DNA of 60,152 nucleotides from Pelagibacterium lentulum (lineage in GTDB: Bacteria; Pseudomonadota; Alphaproteobacteria; Rhizobiales; Devosiaceae): assembly GCF_003992625.1 (NCBI RefSeq), contig NZ_RZMW01000038.1:301-60452 (forward strand), read 5' to 3'. The notes beneath the pieces are model-generated. The model did not search any database. It was given only the letters and a program-made list of their open reading frames with translations, and was not told the origin of the DNA. Below are positions 54,251-60,152 of this stretch, one piece after another (the stretch's first letter is position 1; each line of letters starts with the position of its first letter). Made by a program: the position numbers and the translations under genes.

Positions 54251-55537
54251 ATGACCCTGCGTTTCGACAAGCGGACCTTACTCGCCAGCACCGGATTCGC
54301 ACTGGCAAGTTTGATGACGGTGGGAGCCGCATCGGCCCAAACCGAAGTGCGTTGGATGCACATTGAGGCCAATGCCGCCTATCTCGCGGTATGGGAAAGC
54401 CTTGTGGAGCAGTACAACGCGGAAAATCCCGATGTGAATGTCACCATGACATTCCTTGAAAACGAGGCATTCAAGGCGCGCCTGCCAACGCTGCTGCAAT
54501 CGGACGCGGCACCCCATCTTTTCTACAGCTGGGGTGGGGGTGTCTTGCGCGCCCAGGCGGAAACCGGCCAGTTGATGGACCTGACCGATGCCATGATGGA
54601 AAATGACGGGGAATGGGCCAATTCTTACACCCCCGCATCGCTGGGTGGTCTGACCTTCGACGATCGGATCTGGGCAGTACCCTACCAGATGGGCACCGTA
54701 AGCTTCTTCTACAATCGTGACATTTTCGATGACGTCGGAATCAATTCCGAAGATCTGACCGATTGGGAATCCTTCCTTGATGCCGTCGAGCAGATCAAGG
54801 ATGCTGGATACGTACCCATCGCGGTCGGTGGTGGCGAGCGCTGGCCGGTTCACTTCTACTGGAGTTATCTGGCCATGCGCATCGGCGGTCAGGAAGTGGT
54901 CGACAATGCCAAGACCGGTGCAGGAGAAGGCTTCAGGCATCCCGCATTTGTCCGGACTGGTGAGGAACTGGCCAGACTGGGGGCGCTTGATCCGTTCCAG
55001 CCCGGTTATCTTGCAGCCACTTGGCCCCAGACTCTGGGCTATTTCGGTGACGGCAACGCCGCCATGATCCTTTCGTTCCAGAACACCCACCCGCAACAGG
55101 CGAACAATGCGGCCGATGGCCAGGGACTTAGCCAGGACCAGCTCGGACGCTTCCCCTTCCCCTCGGTTGAAGGCGGAGACGGGCTGGTTACCGATACGCT
55201 GGGCGGGCTGGACGGCTGGGCGGTCAGCGCCGGTGCGCCTCCCGAAACTCTGGACTTTCTCAAATGGTTCACCAATGAGGAGAACCAGCGGATCATGGCA
55301 CAAAACCGGATGATTATTCCCGTTGCCGTTGGCGCCGAGGACGGTGTGGAAGATCCGCTGATGCTGGAATCGGCTTTGCAACTGGGTGCGTCGACCTGGC
55401 ACCAGAACTATTTCGATCAGGATTTCGGACCCTCTCTTGGCCGCGTCATCAACGACATCTCGGTTGAAATCGTCTCCGACAACATGTCGCCCGAACAGTC
55501 GGTACAGATGCTCGAAGACGAGTTCATGCTGCAATAA
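54251..55537 (+). CDS. CUT1-family sugar-binding protein
   Basis: A 428-residue extracellular solute-binding protein (family 1). Signal peptide: charged MTLRFDKRTLL, then a hydrophobic core ending GAASAQ with cleavage near residue 29. The mature part has the FLENEAFKARLPTLLQSD opening, the WAVPYQMGTVSFFYNRDIFDD segment, and the hinge-like FGDGNAAMI region. A strong GAGGAGG site precedes the ATG. The next gene lies 87 bases downstream beyond a long hairpin. The sugar cannot be told from sequence. Confidence 0.88.
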   Translation: MTLRFDKRTLLASTGFALASLMTVGAASAQTEVRWMHIEANAAYLAVWESLVEQYNAENPDVNVTMTFLENEAFKARLPTLLQSDAAPHLFYSWGGGVLRAQAETGQLMDLTDAMMENDGEWANSYTPASLGGLTFDDRIWAVPYQMGTVSFFYNRDIFDDVGINSEDLTDWESFLDAVEQIKDAGYVPIAVGGGERWPVHFYWSYLAMRIGGQEVVDNAKTGAGEGFRHPAFVRTGEELARLGALDPFQPGYLAATWPQTLGYFGDGNAAMILSFQNTHPQQANNAADGQGLSQDQLGRFPFPSVEGGDGLVTDTLGGLDGWAVSAGAPPETLDFLKWFTNEENQRIMAQNRMIIPVAVGAEDGVEDPLMLESALQLGASTWHQNYFDQDFGPSLGRVINDISVEIVSDNMSPEQSVQMLEDEFMLQ

Positions 55538-55554
55538 TCGGCGCGATTGAAGAC

Positions 55555-55591
55555 TCCGGCACCCGCATTCTGGTAAAATGCGGGCGCCGGA
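55555..55591 (+). other. Intercistronic hairpin after the sugar-binding protein
   Basis: TCCGGC-A-CCCGCATT pairs with AATGCGGG-C-GCCGGA, 14 base pairs and one mismatch, around a short loop, 17 bases past the stop. It has no T-tract. Like the one after rhaS, it may protect the binding-protein message or slow read-through. Confidence 0.65.
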
Positions 55592-55624
55592 TTAACTTGG
55601 GCGCATCAGGGAAATTGGCAGCCT

Positions 55625-56572
55625 ATGACAAGCGGTATTCAGGCCCTGGCTAACACGGTCGGGCAAAAGATTCGAGAGAACAGCAGGCCGGTCCGCCATG
55701 ATCGCCCCATAGGCCCGGCGCGCTGGCCTGTTATCATTCTCTTTCTGCCCCCTGCGCTGATGCTGTTCACGCTTTTCGTGATTATGCCCATAGGGGAAGC
55801 CGCCTGGTATTCGATGTATAACTGGACGGGCTACGGGCGGCCGGAGAACTTCGTCGGCACGCGCAATTTCGAGGTGCTGTTCCGCAACAATGCTTTCCGG
55901 CTGGCGCTCTGGAATACCGGCCTTATCATGCTGGTCTCCATCGTCATTCAGGTGCCGCTCGCGCTGTGGCTCGCGATGCTTCTGGCGCGCAAGATGCCGG
56001 GCGTTGTCGGCTTCCGGCTCATTTTCTTTCTGCCCTACGTTCTGGCCGATGTGGCGGCCGGCCTGATCTGGCGCTTTGTTTATGACGGCGATTATGGATT
56101 GTTTGCGGCCCTCTTTGGGTTTTTCGGGCTCGATTCCCCACACGTTCTGGCAGATCGCAATGTGGCGATTTACGCGGTCCTGGCGGTTGTGGTGTGGAAA
56201 TATTTCGGCTTCCACATGATGCTGTTTATCGCAGGGTTGCAGGCCATCGACCGCAATCTGCTCGAAGCGGCAGATATCGACGGCGCTTCGGGCTGGCAGA
56301 AATTTCGCTATGTGACACTGCCACTGCTGGGTTCAACGGTTCGGCTCTCGATATTCTTTGCCATCATCGGATCGCTGCAATTGTTTGACGTGGTCATGCC
56401 GCTGACCGGTGGCGGGCCGTCCAATAGCACCGAAACCATCGTGACCTTCCTCTACAGCTACGGCGTGATGCGGATGCAGATCGGTTTCGGCAGTGCGGCC
56501 GGTGTCGTACTGTTCGTGATCTGCGTGGTTCTCGCCTTTACCTACAAAAGGGTTCTGATGCGCAATGACTGA
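55625..56572 (+). CDS. CUT1-family sugar permease 1
   Basis: A 315-residue ABC permease with six membrane helices, beginning with RWPVIILFLPPALMLFTLFV after a basic N terminus. The ATPase-contacting EAA loop is recognisable: EAADIDGASGWQKFRYVTLP. It resembles MalF-type proteins. It overlaps permease 2 by 8 bases (ATGACTGA), so the two are coupled, as needed for a heterodimer. The start is assumed at the first ATG. Confidence 0.9.
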   Translation: MTSGIQALANTVGQKIRENSRPVRHDRPIGPARWPVIILFLPPALMLFTLFVIMPIGEAAWYSMYNWTGYGRPENFVGTRNFEVLFRNNAFRLALWNTGLIMLVSIVIQVPLALWLAMLLARKMPGVVGFRLIFFLPYVLADVAAGLIWRFVYDGDYGLFAALFGFFGLDSPHVLADRNVAIYAVLAVVVWKYFGFHMMLFIAGLQAIDRNLLEAADIDGASGWQKFRYVTLPLLGSTVRLSIFFAIIGSLQLFDVVMPLTGGGPSNSTETIVTFLYSYGVMRMQIGFGSAAGVVLFVICVVLAFTYKRVLMRND

Positions 56573-57443
56573 TGCCACAGCTACAGTGCCCGTAGGCACA
56601 CGCAACACCCGCAGTCCCGGTACGCGTTTCGTCCATATGCTCTATATCTATGCGGCGCTGTTCATCGTTGCCTCGATTGTGTTGATTCCGCTGGTGACAA
56701 CCGGTCTGGGTGGGTTCAAGACGCTTGGCGATCTGCGCACCAACCCCTTTGGCCTGCCGATCGATTGGCAATGGCAGAATTACGAAGAAATCCTGTTCTC
56801 CGAACGCTATTGGCGCATGTTGTGGAATTCGTTGGTGATCGGGTTCTGGACCACGTTTTTGACCTTGGCGGTGGCGGCAATGGCCGCTTTCACCCTCGCC
56901 CATGTGCGGTTCTTCGGCTCGGGCTACCTGCTCAATTATTTTCTTCTGGGCCTGATGTTTCCGGTCGCAACGGCTATCCTGCCCCTGTTCATCCGGGTGC
57001 GCGATCTAGGGCTGCTGGACAGTTATTGGGGCGTGGTGCTGCCGCAGGTGGCTTTTGGATTGGGCATGAGCATTCTCTTGATGCGCAACTTCTTCCGCAA
57101 TGTGCCTCATGAACTCTTCGATGCCGCCTTTGTGGACGGATGCGGCTATATGAGGTTTTTCTGGTCGGTGACCTTGCCGCTCTCGCGTCCGATTATCGCA
57201 ACGGTGGGCATCGTTGCTTTCGTCCAGAGCTGGAACAATTACATCATTCCTCTCATCATGCTGACCTCGGAAAGTAATTATCCTTGGCCATTGGGCATCA
57301 TGAGCTACCGGGGAGAATACGGCACCGATTGGCAGATGATCCTTGCCTTTATTACGCTGACCATTCTGCCAACGGTCATCGTATTCTTTGCTGCACAAAA
57401 ACACATCATCGCGGGCCTGACGGCTGGCGCGGTAAAAGGCTGA
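56565..57443 (+). CDS. CUT1-family sugar permease 2
   Basis: A 292-residue MalG-type permease. It has six hydrophobic helices and the EAA-like loop DAAFVDGCGYMRFFWSVTLP that docks onto the ATPase. The C terminus (HIIAGLTAGAVKG) is typical of MalG-like proteins. It overlaps permease 1 and is 16 bases before the ATPase gene. It forms the transport channel with permease 1. Confidence 0.9.
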   Translation: MTDATATVPVGTRNTRSPGTRFVHMLYIYAALFIVASIVLIPLVTTGLGGFKTLGDLRTNPFGLPIDWQWQNYEEILFSERYWRMLWNSLVIGFWTTFLTLAVAAMAAFTLAHVRFFGSGYLLNYFLLGLMFPVATAILPLFIRVRDLGLLDSYWGVVLPQVAFGLGMSILLMRNFFRNVPHELFDAAFVDGCGYMRFFWSVTLPLSRPIIATVGIVAFVQSWNNYIIPLIMLTSESNYPWPLGIMSYRGEYGTDWQMILAFITLTILPTVIVFFAAQKHIIAGLTAGAVKG

Positions 57444-57459
57444 ACGGGAGGAACGTCAC

Positions 57460-58527
57460 ATGGCACCAGTAAGCATCAAGGACGTCCGCAAGTTTTATGG
57501 CGAGCTTGAAGTCCTGCACGGGGTTTCGGTGGATATAGATGACGGTGAATTTGTCGTTCTGGTCGGTCCATCGGGTTGTGGCAAGTCCACGCTGCTGCGC
57601 ATGATTGCAGGGCTGGAAGCAATCTCCGCAGGCACGATTTCGATTGACGGCAATGTGGTCAACGACATGGCGCCCAAGGAACGCGACATCGCGATGGTGT
57701 TTCAATCCTATGCGCTTTATCCGCATATGAATGTAGCCGAGAACATGGGCTTTTCGCTCAAGCTGCGCGGGGTGTCGAAGGCCGAAACGGAAAGCGAAGT
57801 GACGAAGGCTGCCGCAATCTTGGGGCTGGGCGATCTACTCCATCGCTATCCGCGCGAACTTTCCGGCGGCCAACGCCAGCGCGTGGCCATGGGACGGGCC
57901 ATCGTTCGCGATCCGAAAGTGTTTTTGTTCGACGAACCGCTGTCAAATCTCGATGCAAAGCTGCGTGTGCAGATGCGTACCGAGGTCAAGGACCTGCACC
58001 AACGCCTGCGCTCGACCACAGTTTATGTGACCCATGACCAGATCGAAGCCATGACCATGGCAGACAAGATCGTTGTCATGCAGGGTGGCCGCGTCGAACA
58101 GGTGGGTTCGCCACTCGACCTCTATGACTCGCCGGACAATATGTTTGTTGCCGGCTTCCTCGGCTCGCCCGGGATGAATTTCATCACAGGTACCGGCCAG
58201 GGCGGTGAGGTGCCTTGCCTCAAACTGGCCGATGGCAAGACGATCAATGTGCACAAACCTGCTCAGGACTTTGATGGGCGTAACGTTATATTCGGTATGC
58301 GGCCAGAGCATATCGTGATCGATAGCGAGAAAGGCACTCCTGCCCGCGTTTCGGTGATCGAACCTACTGGATCGGAAACCCATATCGTCGCCCATATCGG
58401 CGAGCATGAGGTCGTTTGCGTGGTCAAGGAGCGGGTCAAGGTTCAGCCGGGCGATGAAATCCCGCTTGCTTTCGCAGCTCCTGGCTCACATTTCTTCGAC
58501 CCCGAAACGACCCAGCGACTGCAATAG
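57460..58527 (+). CDS. CUT1-type ABC transporter ATP-binding protein (UgpC/MsmK-like)
   Basis: A 355-residue ATPase. Walker A GPSGCGKST (36-44), Q-loop FQSYALYPHMNVAENM, signature LSGGQRQRVAMGR, Walker B VFLFDEPLSNLD, and the switch His in VYVTHDQIEAM are all intact. The C-terminal part (from about 235) is the TOBE/MalK regulatory domain. It follows permease 2 by 16 bases after GGGAGG and closes the transporter operon. Such ATPases are sometimes shared among several CUT1 transporters. It converges with the TIGR02186-like gene. Confidence 0.93.
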   Translation: MAPVSIKDVRKFYGELEVLHGVSVDIDDGEFVVLVGPSGCGKSTLLRMIAGLEAISAGTISIDGNVVNDMAPKERDIAMVFQSYALYPHMNVAENMGFSLKLRGVSKAETESEVTKAAAILGLGDLLHRYPRELSGGQRQRVAMGRAIVRDPKVFLFDEPLSNLDAKLRVQMRTEVKDLHQRLRSTTVYVTHDQIEAMTMADKIVVMQGGRVEQVGSPLDLYDSPDNMFVAGFLGSPGMNFITGTGQGGEVPCLKLADGKTINVHKPAQDFDGRNVIFGMRPEHIVIDSEKGTPARVSVIEPTGSETHIVAHIGEHEVVCVVKERVKVQPGDEIPLAFAAPGSHFFDPETTQRLQ

Positions 58528-58539
58528 CAGCGATCCCTA

Positions 58540-59295
58540 CTATCGTCGGAACAGCACACCGCCGAGCCAGCCGGTTGCAATTGCAATTGCAATCGCTGCT
58601 AGTCCATAGAGAAATGGGTGGTTGCGCGCAGCGTTGGCCAGAAAGCGCTCGAACCCTTCGGTGCGCACAATAAAGCGGCTGGTGGCCTGGGCCGTGATCT
58701 CGCCGTTCTGAACGACAAGTGCATGGGCGACAAAGGTGCCGTTCGGTACCGCCGCAGGCAACACGACGCGGGCAGCAAATGTGGTGGGTGAAAGAAAGCT
58801 CACCCCGCGTGGATTATGGGTGAACAGGCCGGAATTTCTCATCAGACGCACCAGTTCGGGCGTGAACCGGCCGGCATTGCCTTGCTGCATGGCCTGATTG
58901 GCAATACCGGAAAGACTCATGCGTGGATCGGCAAGAATTTCGGGCTCGACAATCTCCTCGATCGGGCGGCTGGAGAGGACGGCGAAATAACCGGGTAGTC
59001 GCCGATACACTGCATAGGCGGTGTTGAGCATGATACCGAACTGGCGCTCCTGCACGCGCACAATGCGATCGGATGCTGGCCCACGCACCAGAACGATTAC
59101 GTCCATAGGTGCGGCGGGATCTGCAATACCGCTGGGCTCGATGTTGCCAAACAGCGTCACGGCCTGGCCGGTGAAATTGGAATGTATCGTGACCAGTGGA
59201 TCGGAATTGGCAAAGACCACGCCCTGAGCTGCGCCCTGCCCCGTGGCAAGCAGCAGGGTTGCCATCGCGATGAGAATTACCCGCAACAAACTCAT
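58540..59295 (-). CDS. TIGR02186-like membrane-anchored protein
   Basis: A 251-residue protein: signal peptide (SLLRVILIAMATLLLATGQG, ending GAAQG), a beta-rich periplasmic domain (TIHSNFTGQAVTLFGNI, RIVRVQERQFGIMLNT, GTFVAHALVVQNGEI), and one C-terminal membrane helix (FLYGLAAIAIAIATGWLGGV). This matches the alphaproteobacterial family TIGR02186, usually found beside a TauE/SafE permease; function is unknown, perhaps assisting export. Its start overlaps the upstream permease stop by 4 bases (ATGA). A GCAATT repeat in the DNA encodes the alternating Ala-Ile of the helix. Confidence 0.85.
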   Translation of the reverse strand: MSLLRVILIAMATLLLATGQGAAQGVVFANSDPLVTIHSNFTGQAVTLFGNIEPSGIADPAAPMDVIVLVRGPASDRIVRVQERQFGIMLNTAYAVYRRLPGYFAVLSSRPIEEIVEPEILADPRMSLSGIANQAMQQGNAGRFTPELVRLMRNSGLFTHNPRGVSFLSPTTFAARVVLPAAVPNGTFVAHALVVQNGEITAQATSRFIVRTEGFERFLANAARNHPFLYGLAAIAIAIATGWLGGVLFRR

Positions 59296-60152
59296 AGCAC
59301 TTCCCCAAAACCGATAATCGACATGGAGAATGGGTCGGCCGGGCTAAGCAGCAGCGTCAGGGCAAAGCGCGCGGCAACGCCAAGCACGATAATCGCGAGC
59401 AGTGCCCGCAACTGGTCACCGCGCAGATATTGGCCGGCAGAGGCACCAAACTGCGCCCCGGCAACGCTGCCGATCATCAGGCAGAAGGCCAACAAAATAT
59501 CGACCGACTGGGTTTGTACGGCATGGAGCACGCAGGTGACGGCCATGACCGCAATAAGGTGCAGAAGCGAAGTGCCAACCACCACTGTGCCGGGCACACG
59601 CAGGATGTAAACGAGTGCCGGTACGAGGATGAAGCCCCCGCCGATGCCAAGCAAAGCGCCGATGATCCCGATGCAAAAGCCGATCCCCATGACGGGGATG
59701 ATGGAAATATAGAGCTTTGATTTCTTGAACCGGGCCCGCAGGGGCAGAATCTGCACCCATGAATGCTGGCCGGGCAAATGGCGCGGCGCCGGTGGGCCTG
59801 CCTTGCGGGACTTGAGCAGCGAGCGGATCGATTCAGCCATCATCAGAATGCCGATAGCGCCCAGAAAGATCAGGTAGCCCAGCGAAATGAAAAGATCGAG
59901 TTGACCAAGACTGCGCAGGATGCCGAAAATCCAGACGCCGACAAAGGCACCGCAAATGCCCCCGGCCACAAGATACGCGCCGAGCTTGATATCGATCGCC
60001 CCGCGCCGCAGATATGACAATGCGCCCGAAGTCGATGAGGCAACGACTTGGCTTGTGACCGACGCAACAGCAACCGGTGCAGGAACACCGGAGAACAGCA
60101 GCAGCGGCGTCAAAAGGAAACCGCCGCCAACCCCGAACAGGCCGGATATAAA
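59292..60152 (-). CDS. TauE/SafE-family permease, 5' end beyond the window
   Basis: A sulfite exporter TauE/SafE-type membrane protein of at least 286 codons. The reading frame stays open to the right edge, and the extra residues FISGLFGVGGGFLLTPLLLF are the family's N-terminal repeat motif, matching IIGALLGIGGGFILVPALVY in the second half; so the true start lies outside. Many membrane helices are seen. TauE/SafE proteins move sulfite, sulfoacetate or other anions. It overlaps the TIGR02186-like gene by 4 bases, a conserved pair whose role may be sulfur export. Confidence 0.88.
   Translation of the reverse strand, partial: FISGLFGVGGGFLLTPLLLFSGVPAPVAVASVTSQVVASSTSGALSYLRRGAIDIKLGAYLVAGGICGAFVGVWIFGILRSLGQLDLFISLGYLIFLGAIGILMMAESIRSLLKSRKAGPPAPRHLPGQHSWVQILPLRARFKKSKLYISIIPVMGIGFCIGIIGALLGIGGGFILVPALVYILRVPGTVVVGTSLLHLIAVMAVTCVLHAVQTQSVDILLAFCLMIGSVAGAQFGASAGQYLRGDQLRALLAIIVLGVAARFALTLLLSPADPFSMSIIGFGEVL

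Noticed and set aside
54278-55534. 418-codon open frame opposite the sugar-binding protein
   Set aside because: The plus-strand gene has signal peptide, ribosome-binding site and operon context; the antisense frame has none of these.
58575-58595. GCAATT tandem repeat
   Set aside because: It lies in coding sequence for an alternating Ala-Ile membrane helix, so it is explained by the protein.
1-60152. CRISPR arrays, tRNA genes, IS elements, prophage genes
   Set aside because: I saw no regularly spaced direct repeats, cloverleaf motifs, transposase or phage proteins in the window.

Overview
The window looks like chromosome from an alphaproteobacterium of the order Hyphomicrobiales, closest in style to Devosia-like marine or soil lineages. 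The evidence is the gene orders (glyA-nrdR-ribD-ribE-ribH-nusB; rpoZ-rsh-pyrE-acpS-lepB-rnc-era-recO-parC), an LdtR-type MarR regulator beside an L,D-transpeptidase, a rhizobial-type RhaRSTPQK/RhaDI rhamnose system, and moderately high GC. The genus is inference. I see no tRNA, rRNA, IS transposase, prophage or CRISPR array.

Left half (about 0-30 kb), mostly core genes. Minus strand 98-4571 is a riboflavin/one-carbon/NusB operon. 4.7-8.1 kb holds a short conserved protein, an L,D-transpeptidase, its likely regulator LdtR and two small membrane proteins. 8.2-12.5 kb (plus) holds an XRE/MmyB-like regulator, hemB, an RDD membrane protein, the leucyl-transferase bpt and a membrane-anchored EEP-family protein. 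12.5-21.7 kb (minus) is a tightly packed housekeeping run with repeated ATGA stop/start overlaps. 21.9-25.7 kb holds a NYN-domain protein, a family-5-like uracil-DNA glycosylase, smpB, dapA and an alpha/beta hydrolase-fold protein lacking the serine nucleophile. 25.7-29 kb is an envelope block: porin, an OmpA-like lipo/peptidoglycan-associated protein, a 39-residue membrane protein too short for routine gene finding, and a membrane-anchored helix-hairpin-helix protein.

Right half (30-60 kb), metabolic and accessory. etfBA is followed by a 69-bp duplicated copy of the etfA 3' end that brackets a structured repeat. Then come a VWA/Ig-repeat protein, pseudouridine catabolism (psuG-psuK) with a LysR regulator, and a complete-looking L-rhamnose regulon (rhaDI diverging from rhaR-rhaSTPQK) with phased repeats that look like the DeoR operator. 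After it lie a D-lactate dehydrogenase, an orphan phoB-like regulator with a Pho-box-like leader, and a divergent sugar locus (CUT1 ABC transporter against ROK regulator, Gfo/Idh/MocA oxidoreductase and ThuA-like protein) of unknown substrate. The window ends in a TIGR02186-like protein and a TauE/SafE permease cut by the right edge.

The most unusual signal is a dispersed, about 120-bp, double-hairpin repeat. There are two full copies at 29331-29450 and 32113-32232, and one copy cut by the left edge at 1-86 in the other orientation. The two full copies differ in both stems, yet each stem stays perfectly paired, which is a covariation signature of a selected nucleic-acid structure. One copy sits exactly between the two copies of the etfA terminus.
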